Below, piece after piece: positions 51,001 to 60,940 of a stretch of DNA of 64,000 bases. The stretch is from Schistocephalus solidus. Taxonomy: Eukaryota; Platyhelminthes; Cestoda; Diphyllobothriidea; Diphyllobothriidae. Under the pieces are notes generated by a model. The model was given only the letters and a program-made list of their open reading frames with translations, had not been told where the DNA came from and searched no databases. The stretch spans positions 124,001 to 188,000 of the forward strand of contig WEDG01001492.1 in the NCBI GenBank assembly GCA_017591395.1. The letters run 5' to 3'. How positions within the stretch are numbered: position 1 is the first letter of the stretch; each line of letters opens with the position of its first letter. Position numbers and translations under genes: made by a program.

Positions 51001-51740
51001 TGAAAAATCTATCATAGAACAATTGGGCCAGATTTCAGGATGCAATCAGTGACGGCAGATGGAGAGGTCTAGTAATAACAAAGGGTCGCAGATTACTGTT
51101 AATGCATTAAGAACTAGATTGGCATAACCAACGATTTTCTAGACGCAGTTGTTTACAACAACCGGCAGATTTTTGCTAAATTTTAACCATGTTTGTTTGA
51201 AATAACGTAAGTTGTCTGATAGATATAATGGTTGCAAATTTTTAAGCACTTGTGGAGAGTCCGCACGCATATAAAGTGATTGGGAGAATGCAGTGTGATT
51301 GCAGACTTCACCAATCTAGCGCAAATGGGAGATATTCATCAATAATTGTAAATTCAATTGAGGACATTTAATTTTTAGAAAAATGAGTGAAAAAGCTTTA
51401 CAGTTCTTTAGAACAATGAATTTTTATCTTCCATTAATTTATCTTCTTATTTGTTATTTTTTTCGCAGTAAAACACCAAGATCTGTACTCCACCACTCCA
51501 CTAGCTTCACTGCTCGTTTAGTAGGTTAATTCTGCTAAGCAAAAAGCAAATTTCTCGGAGTTCTACAGTTGTTAACTCATTGAGTCCAGAAGCTGTCAGA
51601 AGTAACTTAAATACTTACAGTGACCTTGAAATGGGCAAACCCAATTATTTGATTATTGCGATAACGCATAAATGCGTTTATGGAGTGTCAAAAGGCCGTG
51701 GTTATACGTCCAGTATGATAAAGTCAGCACAGTCATTCAG
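48007..51740. other. No supportable gene
   Basis: No exon or element recognised. This interval would be expected to hold the 5' part of the aldo-keto-reductase-like gene that follows, but I found no segment resembling the N-terminal strand of that fold. Confidence 0.4.
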
Positions 51741-52114
51741 AAAAAAACAATAAATGCTGCTTTGCGTTTTAAATATCAATGTTTTCATTTGAATATTTCT
51801 GACAGCATGAAACTGGAGTATGCCGAAGAAATTAGCAAATCCGTCAAAAAAGCAAACCTGAAATGCTTACCAAGTTTTAACATTGAAGTAAAACCATGTT
51901 ATTATTGAATATTGTAAGGTTGGCGCCAAGAAAGTTCTTGAACCTGGATTTGAAGATGCGCTTGCCTACATGTTGCTTGAATTGCCTGTTGAAAGTATTT
52001 GATATATTCTTTATCAGCTTCAAAAAGCCCAGTGAGGTAGTGGGGTGTGTGATTCAAAGGTTAATTGAAAATCCTGAGGCCGAAGCATTAACAAATGTGG
52101 CAAAGCTCTCAAAA
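51741..52114 (+). pseudogene. Upstream part of the aldo-keto-reductase-like gene (frame disrupted)
   Basis: After an AG acceptor (CATTCAG ending at 51740) the first frame gives INAALRFKYQCFHLNISDSM, EEISKSVKKANLKCLPSFN and IEVK. Around 51905 it passes to a second frame (LEPGFEDALAYMLLELPVES), and near 52000 to a third (DIFFISFKKPSE...ENPEAEALTNVAKLSK). It ends at a phase-0 donor, AAA/GTAAGA, after 52114. The order and spacing match the second to fourth strands and helices of an aldo-keto reductase barrel. The next exon (54191) also starts in phase 0. Positions expected to hold the catalytic Asp, Tyr and His read Asn, Met and Ser in my alignment. The two frame changes suggest a pseudogene, sequencing errors or missed small introns. 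Confidence 0.4.
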
Positions 52115-54190
52115 GTAAGACTGTTTTCTGGAGCGTATTGCTCTTATTTAATTTATGTAAACGTTTGGTATGATGCGTATATTTGGAGCGCTGCATGCGA
52201 TTTTCGAGCGCATTCTCGGTAAACTTAGCTCTTCATTATGATACAAAAATTAACTTTTTACTTGGGATTTGTTTATATTTGATGAAAAATATCATCTTTT
52301 ATTGAATTCTCATGTTCATACAAGCATATTTACCATTCTCCCTTTAACCGCTGATCGCAACAATCCCGTTAGAAGTGCTGCGTCAAGCTACGATGGAATG
52401 TGCTGTTATCCAGTTACGTCGATTTTTATAGTGTATTTTTTGCGCAACTGATTACCTATGGTTTATTTTTATCCTTCAGAGAATGCAGAAGGCAAGCTGT
52501 ATTAAGACTCGTAACATTGCTTATTTATTTGACCAATTACTGAAATTTTAGCAAAAAATCCAAATTTTTATTCCCGCCTTCCCCAGTTTGCACGAAAATG
52601 TAAGGGACTTAAGTTATACCAGGAGGCCTAATCAATTCCGGTCTATTCAAGACTTGTAATACATCAGGACATTTATACTTTGATATATTCATTTTTTACT
52701 GGGCAAATGGTTTACCAAATTACAAGGGTAGTTTACCTGTGCAATTAGACAACCGCTAAATAATAATTGCATAAGACATTAAAAGCTGTGTGCATATGTC
52801 GTACAATACCCAGCTTTATAAAGAATATAATAGTACGCTTAGCCATGATTTATGAAATAAAATTTACAAATAATGTAAAAGCTGACACATTTTAGTTTTT
52901 AATGTCTGAATGTTGCCAGCAGATCTTTCCTGAAAAGCTAATGCAACTTCATGATATCCATGCTCTGTGCTATTTATCCAATCACGAAATGAAATTGGAA
53001 TAAGGGTTACAAATGACTTTTGAAAATTCTCGACCAGCATCCTTAGTACTGTTTACAAGAAGGATAACTATGTCCCTCGGATGAGCTGGTGAATACCAAG
53101 TAAATTTAAGACAATTTCAGTAGGTCTGAAGCCATTTTCTGGATACCCATAATTTCAGTTATTTTGAGAACTTAGGGAAAAAAAATGTTCTTTACGTTCA
53201 AATACCACAAATAACTTTATACTGACTGCTTCTCATTGTGAGATTACACAAGAATATTTGGTTTTCTTGGTACTTAAACCCACCACATACTAACTGAATT
53301 TCAACCGAAGACCCAGTGGTTAATAGTGACAATAATTTTAATCGGCGAGTGGATTGTCAATGTATCTTCGTTTATATTTACTAAATTTCAAGTAATAGTT
53401 TACAAGAAATGGTTTCAGTAGGTTGTGTAAACTCCTGAAAAAGTAAGCAGATAAGAACATGCGTCTATTTTGCATCACAGAAAAATATATAAAAAATTCG
53501 CTTCTATTATATAAATTTGTGCGTTCTTTAGATGCTGTTCCTCCAAAAGATTATTGAATTTAAACGTTTTACCCTGTATTTTGGTTTAACGCCTTACACT
53601 GTTTCAAAGAAAACTCATTTCATGAGCATTAGGATACCTCGTTGAAGAGCTTTTAATATAAAATTGAGGCCACCTTAGAAAAGAAGATTACTATCTAATC
53701 TGAAAGGCTGTCAAAGATATAAATGTAGTAATATGTCTCCAATCCATGAACTGATGTCTCATAAGATGTCTCATGCAAAAAAATGATGAAGGGCACAATT
53801 GTATATAAATTGAGGTAACTAAATGACCCATTGAGGTAGTTTTGAACATACAGGAAATTCAATTCAGATAAGCCAAAATAATTGGGTAATAAGGTTTTTG
53901 AGTAAGTTGTGCACGTTTTTTTAAAAAATGTTACTTTGATAATCTACCTTTCTGGTATATTTGATGCACCGCCTCCTTTCAGTTAGCTATTCATTTAAAC
54001 ACCTGTTAAAAACCGTGATATGTGTACATGAACTTATATTTTTCTACGTTAAGAAAAATAAAAAATGATTTTCCATCTTAGTATATGGAAGTTTTTATTT
54101 CTGACTTATCCTTTTTCATTTTGCTTAACTAACAATGTGGATCTTTGCAGTATTGCACGGTTTGGTTACTTTGGTTTTATAAACTTTTAG
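52115..54190 (+). other. Proposed intron
   Basis: AT-rich sequence bounded by GTAAGA at 52115 and AAACTTTTAG ending at 54190, phase 0 on both sides. No independent gene was seen inside. Two short copies of ATGTCTCAT near 53755 are a trivial repeat. Confidence 0.4.
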
Positions 54191-54414
54191 GTTATCAAAC
54201 GTATCATACAAAATGGGCAAGCGAAGTGTTTTGGAATCTCAGATTGTACGTATGAGGAATTGTCTGAATTTTTTTCAACGTTCGAAATCCTCCCACGATA
54301 TTTATTGAAAGAATATTTGAGTTATCAGCAAGATGTTCAAATGCTCAATTTTGCAAAACAAAAGAAACTGCAAGTTGTTGTTTCAAGCATATTTGGCCAC
54401 TTCTCTCCCCTTTT
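54191..54414 (+). CDS. Aldo-keto-reductase-like gene, exon
   Basis: This 224-bp exon is open throughout: VIKRIIQNGQAKCFGISDCT, EELSEFFSTFEILPRY, LSYQQDVQMLNFAKQKKLQV and VVSSIFGHFSPLL. In the family this region reads like LVxxGxVKxIGVSN, NQVECHP, L..yC...gI.v.AYSPLG, and the order is preserved here. The NQVECHP segment is replaced by LKEYLSYQQ, and the usual SN after GV/GI is SD. SD in place of SN also occurs in the glutamate-cysteine ligase modifier subunit, a non-catalytic relative. The acceptor is TTTTAG; the donor is GTAAGTAAG, leaving two bases that join the single G starting the next exon. Confidence 0.6.
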
Positions 54415-54853
54415 GTAAGTAAGTGAAAATATTTTCCTGTATCAGATCCTGCACTTTTAATCCAGATATTTCTAACAGTTTAAACAATATGCTTTTAAGA
54501 GGCAATGTAGTTATTATTCAGTTAAACGTGTTGATGATAGTGTGAATTCCTCGCTCAAACATTTATATCAAAAAGCATCATTTTTTATTTTCTCGCATTT
54601 ACTCAAAACCTTTCAATTTGGGTTAAATTTGAGTTCATATTTCTGGAAATTAATGCAAAATAAATTAAATTAGTTTGGTTAAATGCCCTTAGAAAATAAA
54701 CCAGTGTAAATGTCAACTAGTATTTCTTGGAGCTGAAAAGTTGTTTATCCTTTCTTTGACCCTAGCCTAAGACACGACTTCAATATCTTTGTTTATGTTT
54801 TTCCACCACTGTATGCCATGAGGCAAATCTTAATATTTAACTTTGAATTCAAG
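54415..54853 (+). other. Intron (439 bp) of the aldo-keto-reductase-like gene
   Basis: Begins GTAAGTAAG and ends TTCAAG. The split codon (TT plus G) restores the frame across it, giving PLL then DPRVKP. A pyrimidine-rich tract is weak, as in many AT-rich invertebrate introns. Confidence 0.6.
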
Positions 54854-55016
54854 GGATCCTCGGGTTAAACCACTAATTGAACAAACTTATGTGAAGGAAT
54901 TGGCTGAAAGGCATCGAAAAACACCTGGACAGATCCTTTTGAGGCATGCTTTGCAAATAGGCCTACTCGTTCTCGTCCAAAGCTCCAGTATACTGCGCTT
55001 ACAAGCCTATATGGAG
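54854..55016 (+). CDS. Aldo-keto-reductase-like gene, exon
   Basis: This is the clearest exon. DPRVKPLIEQTYVKELAERH and RKTPGQILLRHALQIGLLVL match the C-terminal half of aldo-keto reductases, where the pattern is (L)AEKYxKTPAQVLLRWxLQRGVVVIPKS. The following IPKS box, which contacts the 2'-phosphate of NADPH, reads VLVQSSS here: the lysine is Gln while the serine is kept. An arginine a few residues on is also kept (SSSILRLQAYME). The exon ends in phase 0 at ATGGAG/GTACTC. The open frame continuing to 55100 past the donor is intronic. Confidence 0.8.
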
Positions 55017-56851
55017 GTACTCCATCCAAAACCAAATTGTGTACATTTTTATTTTGGGTATTTATGTTTTTGTCTTTTTGTGTTTCATGATTTAAGATAA
55101 ACACGCTCTTCCCTGAGTAAGGAATTCAACGCATAACTGTTTCAATTCATACTGAACTTGATTTCATTATTGTTAGCACAGATTTCAATTTACAGATGAC
55201 AAACTTATTTTAAACGGGTTTTCACATTGCACTTAAATTTCTACACGATTTAATGGCCCGATTCATATCAAGTGTTTTAGTGCGTAATGGCAGTAAATAC
55301 TCTGAAGCAGCACATGCCGGATATATGCGGTATTGGCGTCTGTACTGCCGTACACAGACCGCATAATCGTCATTGGAATACTTGCGGTATCATATCAAAC
55401 AATCCTTGAAAGATTCCATCCAACCGCATTGCGTTACGTCTCGTTAGCGCAAAATCAAGAAAAATATTCAACCTGTTTTATCGGAAAACTGCACTTGCAT
55501 CTGGTGTATGGTGACATTGACTGCTTTTACATTTGAGTTTTTGCAATAATAGAGTACCATTAAGGAACCGCAATTTCAGGGCTGCCTGGCCTGGACTACC
55601 TTCAAGAATTAGCTTCACCTCAGTTTGGTGAGAAATAGGTCATACTGGTTCAAGTTGAAAATAACAGGCCAAGTAATGGCATACGGTGCGAGAGGCTCCG
55701 AATGGGCGTAAGGTAATTATATCAGCTGAGCCAGTGTCCAACTTCAAGTGACTGCAAATCTTCAGGTGAGGGTTAACCTGAGCCCATGCCACAAACCCAT
55801 TGATACGCGTTCTTTACTCTTCGCACATATTAATTTTTAGTGCATGGCTGAGAGCACATGAGTTTTGTGAATTAAGAGACGGAGACATTATAAATCGCTC
55901 TGGTTAGGACGAAAGACGGCACAAAAACTCGGATTTTATTCACAAAGGCTCACGTCACCGTTCTTTCGGGCAAAATTTGTATTTTTTACTTGAAACGAAA
56001 GGGATACCTGTGCTTAAGTTATGTGGAAAGCTGGGGGCTCAACGAAACATAGCAATCACAGGCATGGCGAAGCCTTGAAAAAGTGCAACTTAAGACGTTT
56101 TGTGTCACTTATCTGATGTGAGCACAAAACAGAACATCGGAATAGTGGCCCATCCTTCATTGTGAAACGCTAAAGTTCGAATTATCTGTCAAAAAATCCT
56201 CAATCTCATCTCGGAAGTCTAGAGGTTACATCTACACTTTCTATAATCTGATGTTTGTGTTTCATAAAAAATCAAAGAGGTCACTTTTCATGGTTTTGAA
56301 TCGTGTGCAGAATTTGGTTGTTAAAAATGTCAAGATTCGGACAGAAATTTGTTTCTAGATAAAATTCATGCATTTTTCAGTCGTTATAGCGATACTACAC
56401 ACATCTAACCTATCAAGAATTGTAATTCACTGTGTGCTCTTTTTACAGTGTTGTATCTGATTAAACAGATTATATTTAAAAACTTTACCTGATCCATTGC
56501 TTTGGCCATTGATTCAAAATTCTTCTACGTACAGTGAGCCAGGGAATTTATTATCCAGAAATCCATTGGGCATTCTCCATAGACTTCATTTTTCGTTTCT
56601 CATTCTAAGTTGAATGCCTTTGTATTTATTCTAATCCTTAGGACCATTTTTGCAATGCGGCTAACATGAGTTTATTAAGCTCCAAGGGATCGGGAATTCT
56701 GAAGAGGATGTTTCGTTTTTTATCACTTAAATTGTGCAGAATCATCGTCAAACCATATGGTTTTGTTAAATTTGATGATTAAGTCGCTCTTTTCTTCATA
56801 TATTTCCGTCTTCATCAATTTTATACTGTAATTGAATTTATTTGGTTTCAG
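55017..56851 (+). other. Intron (about 1.8 kb) of the aldo-keto-reductase-like gene
   Basis: Starts GTACTC and ends in a good acceptor, TTTGGTTTCAG (56841-56851). Phase 0 on both sides. No element or gene was recognised within it; the frame at 55333-55536 is taken as chance. Confidence 0.65.
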
Positions 56852-56938
56852 GTATTCGACTTTGAATTGAATGAGGAAGAGATGAGTCTTCTCGGGGAAG
56901 CTTGTAATATGGAAGTCAGCACAGATAATTCATTGTGA
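56852..56938 (+). CDS. Aldo-keto-reductase-like gene, last exon
   Basis: Twenty-eight codons plus TGA: VFDFELNEEEMSLLGEACNM then EVSTDNSL. VFDFEL(S)xEDM is the signature end of aldo-keto reductase barrels, and the join with the previous exon (QAYME then VFDFEL) reproduces the family spacing exactly. A polyadenylation signal AATAAA lies at 56952-56957, fourteen bases after the stop, which supports this being a real, expressed 3' end. The usual C-terminal loop beyond this point is short. The substrate cannot be inferred. Confidence 0.8.
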   Translation, partial: VFDFELNEEEMSLLGEACNMEVSTDNSL

Positions 56939-56951
56939 ATATTTTCAGAAG

Positions 56952-56957
56952 AATAAA
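56952..56957 (+). promoter_or_regulatory. Polyadenylation signal AATAAA
   Basis: Canonical hexamer just downstream of the stop at 56936-56938 of the aldo-keto-reductase-like gene. Confidence 0.6.
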
Positions 56958-57632
56958 TTATATCCAGAAAACGGAATTCACAAAATATTTATGACAGATT
57001 TCTTACCGCTTTTGATTTATAGGGCTGGCGACATACCACATTACTAAGAATGCCCTTTTAATGTGGAGATAAACTGGCCTAATGACTAAAGGTTGCTGGA
57101 GAAACTTTCAGCAAATGTTTTCTAGAGAAGATCAAACAGTATAAAAAACTTAGGGAAGCAACAGCAAGAAATTTTAATGATGTTCCATTATACGAAGATA
57201 CTTCATGTATGAATAGTTTTACCCAGCTTTTGGCTTATTGCAGTAGACGTGGGCATGTCTGCATTATTGGAACTACTGTAGTTCTGGATAAATAAAGAGA
57301 AGGGAAAAAGCAAAACTGCAATCCCATCCAGACTCTGACCAAAAAATTAAAATGAGGTAGCCCAATTCCGTTGCTGATTTATGCGGAAGTTTCAGATATG
57401 TCCAACTCCTCACATGCTAGGTTTGGATTTGTATGAATTTCTTTAGACACCAAGAATCTATTTTTTCAAATAAACTGGAGCAAACAGTCTTACAGAGACT
57501 CATCACTTTGAAAGGAGTCCTAGGATAAACGTCGTTTGTATTCTTTAAGTTGGTGGCTTCAGACTTTCTTCTATTAGTATGCTAGTGAAAACAAATCACT
57601 TTTCCATTTTACAATTGATATAACAAAATAAA
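56958..57632. other. Downstream flank, no gene seen
   Basis: AT-rich sequence with no motif on either strand. Confidence 0.5.
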
Positions 57633-57760
57633 CTAGTGTTATATTTTTAGGAAGAGAAGCCGAACCCCTCGTTGCTGCGTCACGCAGCAGCAGAAACATC
57701 GGCGAAACACGTGTCTGGGCTTTTAGCTAGTACCTATGTCGGAAGTACGGTATAATATCT
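57633..57760 (+). ncRNA. Hammerhead-ribozyme-like repeat, copy 2 (decayed)
   Basis: CGAAACACGTGTC (57703-57715) is a textbook second half of a hammerhead: GAA, then a two-base-pair stem III (AC/GU) with loop ACGU, then cleavage C at 57715. TGGGC follows, as in copy 1. Stem II is GCCGA (57659-57663) with UCGGC (57699-57703), enclosing a strong hairpin TGCTGCG/CGCAGCA with loop TCA (57673-57689). The CUGANGA block expected before stem II is not recognisable (AAGAGAA). Copy 1 at 6125 keeps that block, so the two copies complement each other. A two-base-pair stem III with a four-base loop also occurs in the schistosome satellite hammerhead. Confidence 0.55.
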
Positions 57761-57937
57761 GTGCCATATAAGATTCATACTACTTTTAGTTCTACTTGTT
57801 GTTGTGGTTATTCCACAGTGGTTGATTGTCTTCGACCCAAATGTTCATTGAAATTTCGGGTCTGACCCTAAAAAGTGATGTCCGAATCATCTGACTCCAT
57901 GTCCTGCACTTAATAATTTCAGAAATTATTTCCTTGT

Positions 57938-57953
57938 TATATATATATATATA
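57938..57953. repeat. TA microsatellite
   Basis: Perfect TA dinucleotide run next to a SINE-like segment. Confidence 0.95.
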
Positions 57954-57964
57954 AGATGTATTGG

Positions 57965-58060
57965 CAGATAGGCGAAATTACTTCGGTCCAATTTTGGACA
58001 TCTCGGTGACCTTGGTGAAATTCGAACCCACTACAGAAAGAACAGGCATTGCGTCCGCTT
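57965..58060 (-). mobile_element. tRNA-like SINE head fragment
   Basis: The minus strand reads GTAGTGGGTTCGAATTTCACC, a good Pol III box B (GGTTCGAAT). A matching box A and tail are not clear, so this is a fragment or an ancient copy. Confidence 0.4.
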
Positions 58061-58325
58061 ATTGCTTTTTTCCCTTTTTCCCTGGATATCTTGTTTTTAG
58101 CTTTGATGCTCTCTTACTGCGAGGGCCAGGGCCGCGGCAAGATATCAAATTGTCAGATGGAAGTGATTAAAGCCAATTCCGATTGGGCAACTTAATGCGG
58201 GAGACGCCTATTGGCATTAAATTTTGTTAGATACTGTTTAAACTTAACGTTTTTTTTAATTATCCAGACATCTGGCAATGACTTGGGGCACCAGATTCAA
58301 CAACTGACACACGCAAGTTTATGAT

Positions 58326-58710
58326 GGTGTGGCGCTCACCGATCTGGTTACGGGACATGTAAGTGCCGTTATGCCCTGGGTCTACATCTAGAATCCTCAC
58401 ACGCAGTGGCATAGCGACTAGAGATGTGGGCAGGTAAGCTAGTACTGACAAAGACAAGGGAGACCAAAATGTTCATGTCTGGCTTATTAACCGTCATAAG
58501 CCAGTCACACACACGTTAAAGTGGGGATCAACTGAGATTCAAACCCGCGAACTTTTATCATTGATTGTAACTGTTCCACTGTAACACGAGTCCGTTCATC
58601 TTCCTTTGTGATCGGGAATAGGAATTGTCACGGCGTGGTGCTCACCGATCTGCCTAAGGAACATACTCGTCTCTTTGTGCCCTCGCAGGCAGTCTCCTAG
58701 CAACTGGGGA
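58326..58710. repeat. Pair of short direct repeats
   Basis: GCTCACCGATCTGgTTAcGG (from 58333) and GCTCACCGATCTGcctaAGG (from 58639) begin two related blocks of about 80 bp. Both continue to a GTGCCCTC- or ATGCCCTGG-type word. They belong to the same short-repeat family as 59065-59145. Confidence 0.55.
58446..58592 (-). mobile_element. SINE copy (diverged)
   Basis: Read on the minus strand, a tRNA-like head with box B (CGCGGGTTTGAATCTCA) is followed by GACTGGCTTATGACGGTTAA, TAAGCCAGACATG and GGTCTCCCTTGTCTTTGTC. This is the same tail as the SINEs at 61968-62141 and 62937-63045. It is more decayed than either. Confidence 0.65.
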
Positions 58711-59064
58711 TATAGACAGATAATGTGGTACCGATCAAAACTGAGGGAACACTTGGACTATGGCTCAATGGGAGGGTGTACAATCAATGACCAAATCTTG
58801 GTTTCGATTTTTAGGCAATCCACACATGGGCTTGGATAGAACTGGTTGATGGTTGTTATTGAGCCAGAAATTGTCATTTATGTCTTCCCTGTTTTTATTG
58901 GTACCACCATATCTGCCGATATCAAGATGCTGTTATTCCAAAAGAACTTGATCTATTTAAAAGTAAATATTTTCGGATTCCCCTGTTGTAATTTACATGC
59001 ATATTTAAAATGGTAGAGGTGTGCTCGGGGACATAAATATATATAATGGTGAATAGAATCTCAC

Positions 59065-59345
59065 CGGTCGGGTATGTGACTTACTCGTTCCGTTCTGCCT
59101 TGGGGCTCCCTCTCGAGTACCACCGCCAGCCACACAGTGGCTAGCTTTTTTATAGACAGAAAAGCATTACCAACAAATACAAAGGTTCCATGGTCACAGG
59201 GTTGGGGATATAATCAGCAGGTCACGGCAGGTCTGGCTGGTACCCCACCTGATATTTGGCACGGCGGACTGAAAATGATAACAAGCGAGCAATGGCGATT
59301 CCAGTCAACTCTGTCTCTGTTGGTTATGCTATTCTCTTTCTCTTT
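59065..59345 (+). mobile_element. SINE-related composite repeat
   Basis: The first block (GGTATGTGACTTACTCGTTC, GCCAGCCACACAGTGGCTAG) matches 23430-23500 and 39830-39905. The last block (about 59285-59340) has GCAATGGCGATTCCAGTC and CTCTGTCTCTGTTGG, a diverged form of the SINE tail. Confidence 0.5.
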
Positions 59346-59346
59346 C

Positions 59347-59501
59347 TTTGTGTTTGACATCTCAATCGAAATGCCTTTTAATGCATGCCTCGTCTGAGTG
59401 CATTGCTTCCAGGAAGTCGTGACCAGTCCTTGTTGGGCAGGTGCCAACGATGTGGGCTTCCCTCCATGCAAATAGGTGTCCTGCGTCCAGTGTGTGCATG
59501 G
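59347..59501. repeat. Inverted repeat, left arm
   Basis: TTTGTGTTTGACATCTcAAT, AATGCATGcCTCG, GTGCATTGCTTCCAGGAA and CCCTCCATGCAAATAgGTGTC all occur in reverse complement at 60029-60161, in reverse order, so the arms are collinear inverted copies with an interval of about 530 bp. Confidence 0.8.
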
Positions 59502-60028
59502 AAATTTGGGCTATGGGTTGTCGTCTCCTCACCGCCCACTGTTGTTCATGTAAAGGGTTGATAGATATTTCCTGAGTTGGCTAAAATACATTGCATCAAA
59601 ACTGATGAATGATATTTTGTAGACGACTTCTTTTCTGTTGAAATAGTCAACTCTGTCCTTAGGGTGCATAATCTGGGTGCGTAAAGTTGTTTTAGGCTTG
59701 TGCGCTATTTGTATCTGGTGTGTTCTGAACTGTTTTCATCGCATGCATCGACGAAAAACGTCGAGACGATAACCTATTCTTGAATGTCCTCGTAAACAGG
59801 AAGACAGATGGGGTTTACGTACTTCAGTTTATAGTAAAAATATATACTCAGATGTCTTCTTAAATTTTGCGAGTTACCATCCAATGTCTCAAAATCGCAG
59901 CTCTGTTAACAGCTTGCTAAGTCGAGCAAAGGCTAAGTGTTCTGATGTACAAGTATATTGAACAGAAATATAATAACTTTTCAAACTATTTTCCAAAAAT
60001 TGATATCTTCCTGGCTTTTTCATCGATG

Positions 60029-60161
60029 CCATACACACAATGGACGCAGGACACTTATTTGCATGGAGGGAAGCCCACAAGGACTGCCGCGAATTCCTGG
60101 AAGCAATGCACTAGGCGAGACATGCATTGAAAGGCATACTGATTTAGATGTCAAACACAAA
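60029..60161. repeat. Inverted repeat, right arm
   Basis: Partner of 59347-59501. It lacks about 22 bases present in the left arm between GTCCTTG and GGGCTTCCC. The overlapping open frames on both strands here arise from the repeat. Confidence 0.8.
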
Positions 60162-60485
60162 GTTCTCAAGGTCAAGTAGAAGCGAACACAGTCACTATCG
60201 ACCGGATAACTTAAGGGAGTGGACGCCTATTGGCTTAAACTTTAGCCCACTACAGAATCTTGAGTTTGGCATTTTGTAAGGTTAACTGTTTTGTGTACAT
60301 CTCCCGTTTGTCTGAAGACGAACTTGGGTACCAGAGTCGAAAGGTTACATAATACCTTTATTTGTTTCCGCAGAATTTAAACTTACTTTAATCGAATTTC
60401 TCAGCATACCGATATTTCAATGCATGTATATATGTATATGTTTATATAAAAATTGTTAAGTTTCTAGCCTGTCAAAGGTTAGTGA

Positions 60486-60940
60486 TATAGAGAGATTGAT
60501 GCTGTATCTATAGGCAGTCCACTTGAGCCAGTCCTAGCGGATATTTTTATGTAAAGCCTCAAATGATAATTGGCCTAAAACACACCGCAATTTGTACTAT
60601 GTGGACGATACTTGTAGAACATTCTGCCATTTTCAGGAGCGCGAGAGATCGTTCCATGAAAACGGTACTTGTAAAGATCAATTGTACAATCAAAAACGAG
60701 AAGGATGCTACACTGCCTATATGAGATATTCTTTTAAAGAGGGCAGCTGATGGTTCGATTCAGAGATTCGTTTGTCGAAAACAACTTGCAAAGGACAGTA
60801 GATGAGTTTTTTCAGTTTCGTTCCCGTTCGGAGAAATCGAAAGTTTTAAATCTGTTCCACAGATACGATCGATGACAAAATAAACGTTTTGTGGGAAGAA
60901 GAACCGCAGAGGATTATGACGCACTCTCTTGAAACATATA
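60486..60940 (+). pseudogene. Penelope-like element, copy D (different lineage), RT fragment
   Basis: Plus-strand remnant of a Penelope-type reverse transcriptase. It begins with YREIDAVSIGSPLEPVLADI (motif B; compare QIDGVAMGSPLGPLLADV in copy C). After a frame change comes the catalytic box YYVDDTCRTF (60595-60624), with both aspartates present. Further pieces are INCTIKNEKDATLPI (the IKFTxExExxLPFLD region), LLKRAADGSIQRFVCRK, a broken SFFSFVPV-type segment and DTIDDKINVLWEE (compare SEDNIEEELGKIQ in copy C). Stops and frameshifts are frequent. Its opposite strand and sequence divergence show a separate, older insertion from a different PLE lineage. No endonuclease part could be recognised downstream. 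Confidence 0.7.

Noticed and set aside
51741..56938. Glutamate-cysteine ligase modifier subunit as the identity of the reductase-like gene
   Set aside because: The middle exon has the SD in place of SN and similar spacing, but the last two exons follow ordinary aldo-keto reductases closely, so I kept the superfamily name only.
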